The notes beneath the pieces are model-generated. The model ran no database searches. It had not been told where the DNA came from and saw nothing but the letters and a program-made list of their open reading frames with translations. A stretch of 64,000 nt of DNA from Rhizohabitans arisaemae (lineage in GTDB: Bacteria; Actinomycetota; Actinomycetes; Streptosporangiales; Streptosporangiaceae), in the NCBI RefSeq assembly GCF_025996515.1, contig NZ_BLRH01000001.1, positions 1 through 64,000 of the forward strand, read 5' to 3'. This document shows positions 1-9,596 of this stretch, one piece after another (positions within the stretch are counted from its first letter, which is position 1; every line of letters begins with the position of its first letter). Both the position numbers and the translations under genes were made by a program.

Positions 1-127
1 GAGCTTTCCGTGGTCGTGAGCTACAACATCGAGATCATCTCGTCAAATCTACCCAGCGAGGCATGAAGGTCCTAAATTTACGGGCATTCCTCCACATGGC
101 GTGAGCAACCCTGATGAGAGGCCCTTC

Positions 128-2749
128 ATGACCGCGTGGGAGACCGTGCGCAAGCTGATCGAGCGGAAGGACGCGGACGGGATCGCCGCGTTCGCCGCCG
201 GACTCGACAAGGCCGAGCGCCGTGAGGTCGCCGACAACCTCCCTGGGCATCTCGCGGTCCTGCGTACCCCGAACGACCCGTGGAGGACCGTGGCCCTGTA
301 CGGGCTCGCGCTGCGCGCCGCCGGAGCGGCGACGATCGAGGGAGCGGCCGCCCTGGCGACCTGGTTGCACCGGCGGGATCATTCGCCACGCCGGACCGAG
401 GACACGGCCGAGCGCACCAGGCTGCTCACGATCCTGCAGGCCCGGCCGGTCGAATGGCAGGCCGACCTGGCCGGCCGGCTCGCCCTCAAGATCCGCAACT
501 CCAGGTCCTGGGGACTCGGGATCGTTCTTGAGCTGCTCCGCCGTACCGGGGCCGAACCCCCGGCCCACGACGCGCTCGTCGTCGGCTGGGTCGCGACGAC
601 CACCCCGTCCGAGGAGGCGGCCAGGCCCGGGTCGCTCCTGGAGCGGATGCTCCCACGGATCTTCGAGGCGGAGGGGGTCGGCCGGGCCCTGGAGTCGACC
701 CAACCGGATGATCCGTGGATCGCCGAACTGATCGCCGATGCGGGCCCGGCCAGGCGGGAGACGCTGCTGAGCGGCTGCGTCGGAAGGTTCCTGCGCGGCG
801 GATCGCCGACCGGCCTGCGCTACTACGGACGGCTGCACGAGGCGCTGAAGCCGACCGCCGAGGAGATCGCCCCGCGGGCCCGCGACTACGTCCGGCTGCT
901 GCCCGCCGCACCCGGCCCCATCGCCGAGCTCGCCCTCAGACACCTGCGCACACTGGACGACCTGGACCCGTTTGAACTCGCCGAGGCCCTGGAGGGAGTG
1001 CTGTTCCGGCCCGAGCGGCGGCCGGCCGAATCCGGTCTGGCCTGGCTGGAGGAGTCGGTCCGGCGCAAGCCGGGCCTCGCCGACGACCTGGCCGGAGCAC
1101 TCGCCGTCGCCTTCGGCCACAAAACCTTCGAGGTTCGGCGGCGCGCCGTACGGCTGGCGCTGAACCTCGCCCCCGGGTTGAGCGCGGAGAGCACCGCCGT
1201 GATCGGCGGGGCGGTCTCCGGGCTGCCCCCGGAGCTCGGCGCCGCGCTCGCCGGGGTCTTCGGCGGCGAGGTGGCCGAAGCCGAGGAGGTGTTCGACGAC
1301 TTCGTCCCGGGAACGCCGCCCGACCCGATCCGGCCGGGCCCGTTCCCCGCCCCGATCGAATCCCCCGAGGAGATCGACACCCTGTTCAAAAGCTACGAGG
1401 CCTACACGTGGCGGAACCTCGAACGTATCCTGGCCGCCCTTGTCACCCTCGATCTCGATCGTGACATGCTCACCGGCGATCTCCGCGCCGGATACGTGAG
1501 CATACGGAGGCGCTGGAGCAACTCCATGTCCTGGCTCAACGCACTCCACCGGACGCTGCACGTCCGAGTCGGCGAGCACACCCTCCAGTCGCCTCCGTCT
1601 TTCCCGGCCAAGCTGCCGGATCCGAGCAGCGTGTCCCCACCCGTCTGGCTCACACTCAACCGCTGCGCCGAGCTCTTCGACGCGCTGGTCACCGGGAACG
1701 CCCCTCCGGTCCTGCTCGCCACCCCCACTCGCGACGACGGGCGGCTCGACCCAGGCGTCTTCGTGGACCGGCTCGCCGCCTGCGAGGCCGCGGGCCTCCC
1801 GCCGCTCCCCGCCGACTTCCAGCAGGCCCTGCTCCGCGTAGCCCGTACCGTCCCCGCCGACGTCCTCCGGCGGGCCGCGGCTCTGACCTCACCCGAGGGA
1901 CGGCAGGCCGGCCGATGGCTCGCCGACGGCGGGCTCCCCGACCCGAAGGTGACCCTGGAGTGGTCTGCCGTGCACCACACCCGCTCCGTCCGTTCCCTCC
2001 TTCCGGCGGCTACGGAACCCGAAGGCGGTGACCCCGCCCACGCGGGATCGGGGCCGAGTCCCGGGGACGGAGGTCTTCGGCTGTTCCCGATGATCGACTG
2101 CCCCGCCACCGGGTACGCGCTGATCGACCGGATCCTCACCGACCCCCGCCGGTGCACCTGCGGGATGACCAATCAACGCATCGAAGACTTCTCGTCGACC
2201 CTGCCGGGCCACCGCGAACTGAACGCCGCTCATCTTCTGGTGTTCCTGGGTGACGAACGGTATCGCCGCGCGTACGCCACAAGGGAGCATCTCTTCACAC
2301 TCGTCCGCTCGGGAGGTGCCTCCGGCGAAGTGTTCTCCGCGGTCCTCGCCCGAGTGATCCTGCCCGACGGCTTCTGGCAGCCGATGCTCCAGATGCTCGC
2401 CGAAGACGGGTTCCCGGCCGGTGAACTCGCCTTCCAGCTCGCCCAGCGGGTCAAGCACGGCGGTGAGTCGATCAAGAAGCTGTCCGATGCGCTGGAACAG
2501 TTCGCCAGAAAGGGCGCACACCACCAGGTGTGGCCGGTGACCGAGACGGTGTTGCGGCTGCTGCTCCCCGCCGAAGGGGAGAAGGCGGGCACCGGCTTGG
2601 TCCACCTGATCACCTTCGCGGCGACGCTCGCCCGCTGGACGGACAACCGGACGGAGATCCCCGAGCTGGCCGCCTTCGCCGCCCGCAAGGGCGACACCAA
2701 GGTCCTGCGCGAGGCCCGAGCCGCACACGCCTGTCTCACCCGTCCCTGA
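128..2749 (+). CDS. DUF6493-type helical-repeat protein, copy 1
   Basis: Protein of 873 residues with no catalytic motif that I can see. It is rich in short amphipathic helices in an Ala/Leu/Arg/Glu background, as in HEAT-like repeats. Blocks such as GCVGRFLRGG, ARDYVRLLPAAPGPIAELAL and FGHKTFEVRRRAVRLAL match my recollection of the actinobacterial DUF6493 family, whose function is unknown. I place the start at ATG 128, not at the in-frame GTG 101, because the paralogue downstream begins with the same MTAWETVR and GAGAGG lies just upstream. It is the first of a tandem pair separated by only 36 bp, so the two are probably co-transcribed. The products probably arose by duplication and differ mainly around residues 640-760. 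Confidence 0.85.
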   Translation: MTAWETVRKLIERKDADGIAAFAAGLDKAERREVADNLPGHLAVLRTPNDPWRTVALYGLALRAAGAATIEGAAALATWLHRRDHSPRRTEDTAERTRLLTILQARPVEWQADLAGRLALKIRNSRSWGLGIVLELLRRTGAEPPAHDALVVGWVATTTPSEEAARPGSLLERMLPRIFEAEGVGRALESTQPDDPWIAELIADAGPARRETLLSGCVGRFLRGGSPTGLRYYGRLHEALKPTAEEIAPRARDYVRLLPAAPGPIAELALRHLRTLDDLDPFELAEALEGVLFRPERRPAESGLAWLEESVRRKPGLADDLAGALAVAFGHKTFEVRRRAVRLALNLAPGLSAESTAVIGGAVSGLPPELGAALAGVFGGEVAEAEEVFDDFVPGTPPDPIRPGPFPAPIESPEEIDTLFKSYEAYTWRNLERILAALVTLDLDRDMLTGDLRAGYVSIRRRWSNSMSWLNALHRTLHVRVGEHTLQSPPSFPAKLPDPSSVSPPVWLTLNRCAELFDALVTGNAPPVLLATPTRDDGRLDPGVFVDRLAACEAAGLPPLPADFQQALLRVARTVPADVLRRAAALTSPEGRQAGRWLADGGLPDPKVTLEWSAVHHTRSVRSLLPAATEPEGGDPAHAGSGPSPGDGGLRLFPMIDCPATGYALIDRILTDPRRCTCGMTNQRIEDFSSTLPGHRELNAAHLLVFLGDERYRRAYATREHLFTLVRSGGASGEVFSAVLARVILPDGFWQPMLQMLAEDGFPAGELAFQLAQRVKHGGESIKKLSDALEQFARKGAHHQVWPVTETVLRLLLPAEGEKAGTGLVHLITFAATLARWTDNRTEIPELAAFAARKGDTKVLREARAAHACLTRP

Positions 2750-2785
2750 CCCCGACCGCGTCGCGAGCATGTACAAAGGAGCCCG

Positions 2786-5458
2786 ATGACCGCGTGGGAG
2801 ACCGTGCGCGACCTGATCAACCGCAAGGCCGCCGACGAGGTGGCCGCGTTCACCGCCGGGCTCGGCGACGCCGAGCGGCGTGAGATCGCCAAGAACCTCC
2901 CCGGGCACCTCCCGGTGCTGCCGAGCCTGGACCCGGACTGGCAACCGTGGCACAACCTCATCCGGTACGGGCCCGCGCTGCGCGCCGCCGGAGCGGCGAC
3001 GATCGGCGGGACCGCGGCCCTGGTGACCTGGCTGTACCGGCGGGACCACACGCCGGGCGGGACCGAGCACGAATCCGAGCGCGTCAGGCTGCTGGAAATC
3101 CTCGCCGCCCGGCCGGCGGAGTGGCAGGCCGACCTGGCCCGGCGGCTCTCCCTCAAGATCCGGAGGGCCGACTCCTGGGGGGTCGGCGTCACGCTCGGCC
3201 TGCTCCGCCGTACCGGGATCGAACCTCCCGCCCACGACCCGCTCATCGTCGGCTGGGTCGCGACCACCACCCCGGCCGAGGAGGCCACCGAGCCCGGATC
3301 GCTCCTGGACCGGATGCTGCCACGGATCTTCGAGGCGGAAGGGGTCGGCCGGCAGCTGCAATGGGCGAAGCCGGACGACCCGTGGATCGCCGGGCTGGCC
3401 GCCGAAGCGACCCCCGCCCGGCGGGAAACCCTGTTGCGCGGCTGTGTCGGGAGGTTTCTGCGCGGCGGATCGCCGATCGATCTGCGCTACTTCGGCCGGC
3501 TGCACGAGGCCCTTCGGCCGACACCCGAAGAGATCGCCCCACGGGCCCGCGACTACGTCCGGCTGCTGCCCGCCGCACCCGGCCCCATCGCCGAGCTCGC
3601 CCTCAACCACCTTCGCAGGCTCGACGACCTGGATCCGTCCGAACTCACCGAGGCCTTGGAGGGTCTGCTCTTCCGAGTGGAGCGGGGTCTGGCCGAATCC
3701 GGTCTGATGTGGCTGGAGGAGTCGGTACGGCGTCGGCCCGGCCCGGCCGACGAACTCGCCCCGGCGCTCACCCTCGCCTTCGGCCACAAAACCTTCGAAG
3801 TCCGGCAACGTGCGGTACGGATCGCACTCAAGCTCGCACCCCGGTTGAGCCGGGCAGGCGCCACCACGATCGGCGAGGCGGTCTCCGCGCTGCCGCCCCG
3901 GCTCGGTTCGACGCTCGCCGCGGCGTTCGGCGGTGAGGTGGCCGAGGCCGAGGAGGTGTTCGACGACTTCGTCCCCGGGACGCTGCCCGGCCCGATTCGG
4001 CCGCGTCCGTTCCCCGCCCCGCTCAAGTCCGCCAGGGAGATCGCCGACCTCTTCGCCAACCACGCCGACGACAATCCACGGCGCGTCGAGCGCATTCTGG
4101 CGGCCCTCGTCACCCTCGACATCGATCGTGACAGGCTCGCGACCGACCTCATCACCGAGTACCTGCGTAGGCCAGGCACGTTGCGCAACACCCTGGGAAC
4201 CTGGATCGACCCCCTCAGAGGCATGTTTCACCCGTCCGGCGGCGAACCCTCGGCAGCCGTTCGCCCCCTTCCCACGGCCCCACCACCGTCCTTCGCCGAC
4301 CTGCTACCGGCCCCGGACAAGGTGCCGACGCCCCAGTGGATCACTCTCAACCGCTGTGCCGAGCTCTTCGACGCCCTGATCGCCGGAAATCCTCCGCCGG
4401 TCCTGCTCGCCACCCCCACACGGGAGGACGGGCTGCTCGACCCCGGCGTGTTCGTGGACCGGCTCGCCGTCTGCGAAGCCGCGGGCACCCCGCCCCTTCC
4501 CGCCGACTTCCAGCAAGCCTTGCTCCGCGTAGCCCGTACCGTGCCCGCGGAGGTCCAGGAGAAGGCCGCCACCTTGACCTCGCCCGAAGGACGCCAGGCG
4601 GCCCGATGGCTCGCCGAGGGCGGGCTTCCCGACCCGAAGGTGACGGTCGAATGGTCCCGCGTCCATCCCCGCCTGTTCCTCCCCCAGTGGCTCGCCGAGC
4701 GCGGACCGGTCGAGGGCCGCGCCGACCGGGACTCCGGCGGCTCCCCTCCCGGCGCGCCCGACCAGGCGCCGAATCCCGGGAACAGCGGGACGCTGCGGCC
4801 CACCGCGGTTGTCGACGCCCCTATGACCGGCTATCCGCTGATCGACGGAATCCTCACCAACCTTTCGACCCGGGTGAACCCCTGGCTCGTGGAGGACTTT
4901 TCGCCGGTCCTGCCCAACCACCGTGAGCTGAGTGCGGCCCACCTGCTCGCGCTGGTGCGGGCAAGCAGGTACGACCCCGTGGCCTCGTCCACGAAACGGC
5001 TCATCACCACCGACGGTCCCGCGGGTGCGGCGCTGTCGGCGGTTCTCGCCCAGGACACGCTGTTGTTCGGCCACGACCACACATCGGCGCCGGTGCTCCA
5101 GCTGATCGCCGGAGACGAACTCCCCCTTGACGAGCTCGCCGTCCAGTTCGCGCAGCGGATCAAGAACACCGGTGATTCGATCAAGAAGCTCTCGGATGCC
5201 TTGGAGCACTTCGCCAGGAACGGCGCACACCACCAGATGTGGACGGTGACGGAGACGGCACTTCGGCTGCTGCTTCCCGCAGAAAAGGAGAAAGCGAGAA
5301 CCGGGCTGATCTACCTGATCACCTTCGCAGCCATGCTCGCCCGCTGGACCGATACCCGAGCGGAGATCCCCGAGCTCACCGCCCTCGCCGCCCGCAAGGG
5401 CGACACCAAGCTCCTGCGCGAGGCCCGGACCCTCCGCGCCTACCTCATCCGCCCCTGA
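2786..5458 (+). CDS. DUF6493-type helical-repeat protein, copy 2
   Basis: Protein of 890 residues, collinear with the upstream gene along its whole length. Both share the MTAWETVR start, the GCVGRFLRGG block, the HKTFEVR block, the EVAEAEEVFDDFVPGT stretch and the C-terminal ARKGDTK motif. A strong ribosome site (AAAGGAG) precedes ATG 2786. The middle linker and residues about 625-740 are the most divergent parts, which suggests that scaffold helices are kept while one surface varies. The family function is unknown. Homologues are often near MoxR/VWA or SWIM-domain genes, but none of those is visible here. A broken third copy follows 33 bp downstream. Confidence 0.85.
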   Translation: MTAWETVRDLINRKAADEVAAFTAGLGDAERREIAKNLPGHLPVLPSLDPDWQPWHNLIRYGPALRAAGAATIGGTAALVTWLYRRDHTPGGTEHESERVRLLEILAARPAEWQADLARRLSLKIRRADSWGVGVTLGLLRRTGIEPPAHDPLIVGWVATTTPAEEATEPGSLLDRMLPRIFEAEGVGRQLQWAKPDDPWIAGLAAEATPARRETLLRGCVGRFLRGGSPIDLRYFGRLHEALRPTPEEIAPRARDYVRLLPAAPGPIAELALNHLRRLDDLDPSELTEALEGLLFRVERGLAESGLMWLEESVRRRPGPADELAPALTLAFGHKTFEVRQRAVRIALKLAPRLSRAGATTIGEAVSALPPRLGSTLAAAFGGEVAEAEEVFDDFVPGTLPGPIRPRPFPAPLKSAREIADLFANHADDNPRRVERILAALVTLDIDRDRLATDLITEYLRRPGTLRNTLGTWIDPLRGMFHPSGGEPSAAVRPLPTAPPPSFADLLPAPDKVPTPQWITLNRCAELFDALIAGNPPPVLLATPTREDGLLDPGVFVDRLAVCEAAGTPPLPADFQQALLRVARTVPAEVQEKAATLTSPEGRQAARWLAEGGLPDPKVTVEWSRVHPRLFLPQWLAERGPVEGRADRDSGGSPPGAPDQAPNPGNSGTLRPTAVVDAPMTGYPLIDGILTNLSTRVNPWLVEDFSPVLPNHRELSAAHLLALVRASRYDPVASSTKRLITTDGPAGAALSAVLAQDTLLFGHDHTSAPVLQLIAGDELPLDELAVQFAQRIKNTGDSIKKLSDALEHFARNGAHHQMWTVTETALRLLLPAEKEKARTGLIYLITFAAMLARWTDTRAEIPELTALAARKGDTKLLREARTLRAYLIRP

Positions 5459-5491
5459 CCTCGGCCGCTTTGGAGCAAGAAGGAAGAGTCC

Positions 5492-5702
5492 GTGACCGCG
5501 CGGGAAACCGTGCGTGAGTTGATCGAGAGAAAGGAGCGGACGGGGTCGCCTCGTTCACCGCCGGGCTCGGTGAGGCCGGACGATGGGAGATCTCCAGGAG
5601 TCTCCCCGGTCCTCCACACCGGAGGAGTGGCTGAGCCGGCCGCACCGGCTCTGTCACGACTCCCTCGAAGCGGAGGCGGTACGGACGGCTACCGCGGTGT
5701 GA
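5492..5702 (+). pseudogene. Decayed 5' fragment of a third DUF6493-type copy
   Basis: GTG 5492 opens MTARETVRELIERK, aligning with the first residues of both upstream paralogues, at the same spacing behind a GAAGGAAGAG ribosome site. One base is missing near 5536 relative to the paralogues. In the shifted frame the homology continues (ADGVASFTAGLGEAGRWEIS, then RSLPG) to about 5610. Beyond that I see no resemblance, although one frame stays open to the TGA at 5700-5702. The rest of the roughly 2.6-kb gene is absent, and the convergent response regulator begins at once. It is best read as the remnant of a third tandem duplicate. Confidence 0.75.
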
Positions 5703-5705
5703 CGG

Positions 5706-6362
5706 TCACTTCGACGGTGACACCAGCCCCGCCTCATAGGCGAGGATGACGAGGTGGACCCGGTCACGCGCCTGCAGTTTGGCCAGCAGCCGGGACACGT
5801 ACACCTTGACGGTGGCGACGCTGATGACCAGGTCGGCGGCGATCTCGGTGTTGGACCTGCCCCGTCCGATCAGGGTCAGGACTTCGCGTTCCCGCTCGGT
5901 GATGCCCTCCGGCCCGCGCGGCGCGGGACCGGGGGCGGGGTGGTCGGTGAACGCCTCGATCAGCCGCCGGGTGACGCCCGGTGCGATCAGGGCGTCACCG
6001 GCGGCCACCACCCGGATCGCGGTGAGGATGTCGTCCAGGGCCATGTCTTTGACGAGGAATCCGGATGCGCCCGCACGGAGCGCGCCGTAGACGTTGTCGT
6101 CCTCGTCGAAGGTGGTCAAGACGATGACCTGGGCCCGGCTGGGGCCTTGGGTGATCAGCCGGGTGGCCTCGATGCCGTCCATGCCGGGCATGCGAATGTC
6201 CATCACCACGACGTCGGGGCGGAGGTCCTCGGCCAGCCGGACGGCTTGCAGCCCGGTGGCGGCCTCACCGACGAGTTCGAGACCGGGGGCGTCGGCGACG
6301 ACCATCTGCAGGGCGGAACGGATCAGCGGCTGGTCGTCGGCCAGGACGACGCGGACGGTCAT
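5706..6362 (-). CDS. NarL/LuxR-family response regulator
   Basis: Protein of 218 residues. The receiver domain (about 1-120) has the acidic pair D9/D10, the phosphoacceptor D55 in VVVMDIRMPG and the conserved lysine in FLVKD. The C-terminal LuxR helix-turn-helix (about 150-212) carries ITEREREVLTLIGRGRSN and VATVKVYVSRLLAKL. The ATG at 6362 overlaps the stop of the histidine kinase gene by 4 bp (ATGA), so the two are translationally coupled and almost certainly cognate partners. The signal and the target genes are not evident. No transporter is adjacent, so the regulon probably lies elsewhere. Confidence 0.93.
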   Translation of the reverse strand: MTVRVVLADDQPLIRSALQMVVADAPGLELVGEAATGLQAVRLAEDLRPDVVVMDIRMPGMDGIEATRLITQGPSRAQVIVLTTFDEDDNVYGALRAGASGFLVKDMALDDILTAIRVVAAGDALIAPGVTRRLIEAFTDHPAPGPAPRGPEGITEREREVLTLIGRGRSNTEIAADLVISVATVKVYVSRLLAKLQARDRVHLVILAYEAGLVSPSK

Positions 6363-7504
6363 CGCGTTCCCGTCGTCAGGGGCAGGCGGGCCGCCACTCG
6401 GAAACCGCCCTCGGGTCGCGGTTCGGCGGACAACCGTCCCTGCAGCAGAGTGACCCGCTCGCGCATCCCGACCAGGCCGAAGCCGCCACCCCCGGCGTGG
6501 TGGGGGCCGCGTCCGCCGTCGAGGACCTCGATGACCACCTCGTCGTCTCGGTACTCGACGGATACCCGGCACCAGCCGGTGCCCGCGTGGCGCACCACGT
6601 TGGTGACGGCCTCCTGGATGATGCGGTAGGCCGAGACGTCGATCTCCGGCGGCAGCGGACGCCGTTCCCCCAGCAGACGCACCTCGACCCGAACACCTGC
6701 TTCCGTCGTGGCCGCGGCCAGCCGCTCGATGTCCCCCAGCCCGGGCATCGGATCGCTCGGCGGGGCCTCCTCGGGCCGGCGAAGCACGCCCAGCGTCCGG
6801 CGCAATCCCGACAGCGCCTCCCGGCCGGCGTTCTCGATGTCTCCCAATGCCTGCGCCGCCCGCTCCGGCTGGGTGTCGATGACCCGCCGCGCCGCACCGG
6901 CCTGCAGAGCGATGACCCCGACGCTGTGGGCGAGGGTGTCGTGCAGCTCACGCGAGATGCGCAGCCTTTCGTCGGCGACGGCCTGGGCCGTGGCCCAGGC
7001 GATCTTCGACTGGGCGTGTTCACGCGCTTGGCGTACCGTGTGGCCCACCAGCCAGGCGATGACCGCCGTCGTGGCCAGGCCCACCTCCGCCGCGACGCCG
7101 TGGGGCAGGCCGAGGGTGAACCAGCCGGCGAGCACCGCGAGCGCGCCGACGAGGGCGATGATTCCGGTTCGGCGCGTCGAATGTGCCGCGACGAAATACA
7201 AACCGACATCGACCGTGAGCAGTTTCGCCACCGCCACCGGTGTCTCCGCCACCCCTGGCGGCACGCCCGCGAACATCGCCGCGAGCAGCAGACCCAACGC
7301 CGGCAGCGGGCGCCGACGCAGCAGGATGCCACCGGCCAGCACCAGTGCCGAGGTTCCCGCCAGGTACATCCACGCGTTCCCGTGCAGGCCGCGCAAGCCG
7401 CCCCGCGCCACGAACATGAAGACCAGACCCGCGCACCAGGGCAGGCTCGTCCAGACGCCGGGCGGCACCCGCTTGCGCAGCGGCAACGGAGGGAGGACAG
7501 GCAT
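6359..7504 (-). CDS. Two-component sensor histidine kinase, NarL-partner type
   Basis: Protein of 381 residues. The N-terminal part (about 10-150) holds four or five hydrophobic segments. The HisKA_3 dimerisation domain contains the phosphoacceptor histidine in SRELHDTLAHSVGVIALQAG. The C-terminal HATPase domain has the N box (IIQEAVTNVVRHAG) and the glycine-rich GGGFGLVGMRERV. The start at ATG 7504 (MPVLPPLPL) is chosen because the first membrane helix follows soon after; ATG 7540, 12 codons upstream, is also possible and neither has a clear ribosome site. The kinase overlaps its response regulator by 4 bp. Confidence 0.9.
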   Translation of the reverse strand: MPVLPPLPLRKRVPPGVWTSLPWCAGLVFMFVARGGLRGLHGNAWMYLAGTSALVLAGGILLRRRPLPALGLLLAAMFAGVPPGVAETPVAVAKLLTVDVGLYFVAAHSTRRTGIIALVGALAVLAGWFTLGLPHGVAAEVGLATTAVIAWLVGHTVRQAREHAQSKIAWATAQAVADERLRISRELHDTLAHSVGVIALQAGAARRVIDTQPERAAQALGDIENAGREALSGLRRTLGVLRRPEEAPPSDPMPGLGDIERLAAATTEAGVRVEVRLLGERRPLPPEIDVSAYRIIQEAVTNVVRHAGTGWCRVSVEYRDDEVVIEVLDGGRGPHHAGGGGFGLVGMRERVTLLQGRLSAEPRPEGGFRVAARLPLTTGTR

Positions 7505-7791
7505 GACCCGATGGTAACGGCGCGTGGTGGGCGCCGACATCGGACCGCGGGTGTAAGACCCCGGTCTACCGGCGGCAACGCGATGCCGGGCGCAGCCGGA
7601 CCCTTCGGTTCCGCGCTCGCGTGACAGACTCGGACCTGTCCGGACCCGATACGGCCTTCCGCTTGGGGATGCCGGGAGGCTGCCGGCGACCGTACCTGTC
7701 GCGTCGACCCCTCGCCGGTGGCCTGCCCGGGATTTCGTGGAAGCCGATGCCGCAGACGGCAAGGGTGGCGCCGCGGGATCCCGTGCTCCGG

Positions 7792-8637
7792 TCAGTCCGC
7801 CCGTGCCCAGAAGTCGAACGGGTCCCGCCCCGGGCGGAACCCGTGTGCCTCCGCCAGATGCGCCGCCTCCCGGAACCTGCGCGCGACGACCGACGGCTCA
7901 TGGGCGTCACTTCCGAACGTGATCGCGTGGCCGCCCTCCTCGTGCCACCACCTCACGATGATCGCGTCCAGCGGCACGACCGTGTTGATCTCAAGCGCCC
8001 TCCCCGACCGAGCGGTCGCCCGCAGCGCATGCCGGAACTCCTCTTCGAACGCCATGGGCTCGAACGGACCGGCCTCCCGCGCCGGCCAGTAACGCACCGG
8101 GTAGTCGATGTGGGCCAGCACGGAGAAGGCATCGTTGTCCTCGACCAGCCTGGTGATCTCCGCCAGGTATTCCCGGACGACCTCAGCCGCGGCTCGCTTC
8201 CCAAAGAGGCCGGGCGGCTCCGCGAACCCGTCCCCGGTGGGGAGGCAGTGCAGGGAGCCGAGCACCCGATCGAACGGGCCGGCGGCGAGCACCTTCGCGG
8301 CGGCCGCGGCATGCCGATGTGGTTCGCCTATCTCCAGGCCGCTCAGGATCCGCAGACCCGGAAACCGTTCGCGGCATCGCTCGATCGCCTCCAGATAGCC
8401 GGATGCGTCGAACCCCGGAGGGGTGAGCAACCCGTCCGGCGTACTCAAGGCCGCGAGATGGTTGTTCCCCTCCAGGGCGTCGCGATCGACCGTCCACACC
8501 GTATGGTCAAGATGTTCGGTGAAGACGATCGCGGGAAGCCCAAGCTCCACCGCCCGGGCGCAGGAGCCCTCCATCGAGCCCATCGGCGCGTCCCACGACC
8601 ACTCGCTGTGCACATGGCTGTCTGGAGGTAATGCCAC
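7792..8637 (-). CDS. PHP-domain phosphoesterase (histidinol-phosphatase-like)
   Basis: Protein of 281 residues with the PHP metal-binding signatures in order: DSHVHSEWSWD near the N-terminus, TEHLDHT, GSLHCLP, HIDYPVRYW and a C-terminal FGSDAHEP. This fits a metal-dependent phosphatase of the HisK/PHP type, probably cytoplasmic. The true substrate cannot be inferred because no histidine biosynthesis gene is nearby. I use GTG 8637, which lies directly before the first metal motif; the frame stays open upstream to 8817 but that stretch has no family-like sequence. The gene stands alone between the two-component pair and a divergent hypothetical gene. Confidence 0.85.
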   Translation of the reverse strand: MALPPDSHVHSEWSWDAPMGSMEGSCARAVELGLPAIVFTEHLDHTVWTVDRDALEGNNHLAALSTPDGLLTPPGFDASGYLEAIERCRERFPGLRILSGLEIGEPHRHAAAAAKVLAAGPFDRVLGSLHCLPTGDGFAEPPGLFGKRAAAEVVREYLAEITRLVEDNDAFSVLAHIDYPVRYWPAREAGPFEPMAFEEEFRHALRATARSGRALEINTVVPLDAIIVRWWHEEGGHAITFGSDAHEPSVVARRFREAAHLAEAHGFRPGRDPFDFWARAD

Positions 8638-9028
8638 AGGCCCACCGCTTCCGCACGAATCACCCTTTGGTGCGATCACCCTAAAAGGTAATGCGGGAGA
8701 GGGTAATCCCGCGCGACGCATGTGCCTGTGGCTGAGATCGGATACCCGACCTGGAAGGACATCCGAACGCAGGGGTCGCAGCCGGGCCGAACGCGGCACA
8801 CCCACTGTCGACGACACGTGAGGACCGGCTCTGGCACGAACTTCCCCGGGCTACGCCGCGATCTCGACGCCGCCAAAGCCGGGTTGACCCTGCCCCGCAG
8901 TTCCGGGAAGGCTGAAGGCCACGTCAACCGCGCCATCATGGGAAATCCGGGCTGTCAGGCGGACCATGCTGCCCGGCCGTGGATATCGGCTGGCAGATTC
9001 CGTCAAGAAACCCGGACAATCGCTTGTC
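8638..9028. other. Intergenic region between divergent genes
   Basis: About 390 bp with no supported gene. It must hold the promoters of the PHP gene and the divergent hypothetical gene. A small hairpin (GCGGGA at 8693-8698 and TCCCGC at 8707-8712) lies in the presumed 5' leader of the PHP gene. Nothing else is recognised. Confidence 0.5.
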
Positions 9029-9565
9029 GTGAGCATAGGCATCTCCGGCTTCGAGCCGACCTTTCTCGTCGGTCTTGAAGCCGTCCGTGAGGAACACGGA
9101 CGAAGACTGGCCGCACTTGGTGGGCGACGTCTGACCGGGTTCGCGGTTGTGCGTTTCATCGAGAACGGGGAATGGTTCGCCGACTGTCCGGTCGTCTTGA
9201 ACTTCGACGGTGTCCAGGTGGAGATCTGCCACTACAAGCTCGATGAGCTGTCGATCGGCTGGAACAGCATCGATACGACGGCTGTGATCGGTGGCTGGGA
9301 GTGGTTCGAGCTGACGCCGGCGTGGTCCGGTGCCGACGAGCGGCTTGAGTCGCTCGTCGGCCAGGAACTCCGTGAGGTTGTTCTGCTGGAGTGGCGTCCC
9401 ACGAGGGGGAATGACCTGGCGGACGGCACCGTCGCGGTGGAGTTCGTCTTCGATGCGGGTCGTTTCCACATCGGCAACGGTCTCGATGAGAACAGCATCG
9501 ATGTCGGCGAGGCCCATCCGGATCTCGTGCGGTACCGGCTGGGCCGTTGCACGCAGCCTGACTAG
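9029..9565 (+). CDS. Conserved hypothetical protein, 178 residues
   Basis: Soluble acidic protein without signal peptide or membrane segment. It has many aromatic residues in short beta-like stretches (FDGVQVEICHYK, WNSIDTTAVIGGWEW, GTVAVEFVFDAGRF), which suggests a small beta-rich fold. I do not recognise a named domain. GTG 9029 (SIGISGFEPTFL) is the chosen start; the frame is open back to ATG 8966, but the extra 21 residues look unlike the compact, regular remainder. A perfect-looking hairpin overlaps its stop codon. Codon use is typical of the window, so it is probably a native gene of unknown role. Confidence 0.65.
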   Translation: MSIGISGFEPTFLVGLEAVREEHGRRLAALGGRRLTGFAVVRFIENGEWFADCPVVLNFDGVQVEICHYKLDELSIGWNSIDTTAVIGGWEWFELTPAWSGADERLESLVGQELREVVLLEWRPTRGNDLADGTVAVEFVFDAGRFHIGNGLDENSIDVGEAHPDLVRYRLGRCTQPD

Positions 9566-9596
9566 CGCTGTGACACAGGTGGTGTCACAGCACTAG
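9562..9596 (+). terminator. Stem-loop terminator overlapping the stop codon
   Basis: Fifteen-base arms (9562-9576 and 9582-9596) pair with one mismatch around the 5-base loop AGGTG. The core GCTGTGACAC pairs with GTGTCACAGC perfectly. The TAG stop at 9563-9565 lies in the left arm. There is no T-tract, as is common for actinobacterial hairpin terminators. Confidence 0.65.

Noticed and set aside
101-127. Upstream GTG start for the first DUF6493-type gene
   Set aside because: The adjacent paralogue starts with the same MTAWETVR as ATG 128, and the nine extra residues are not shared.
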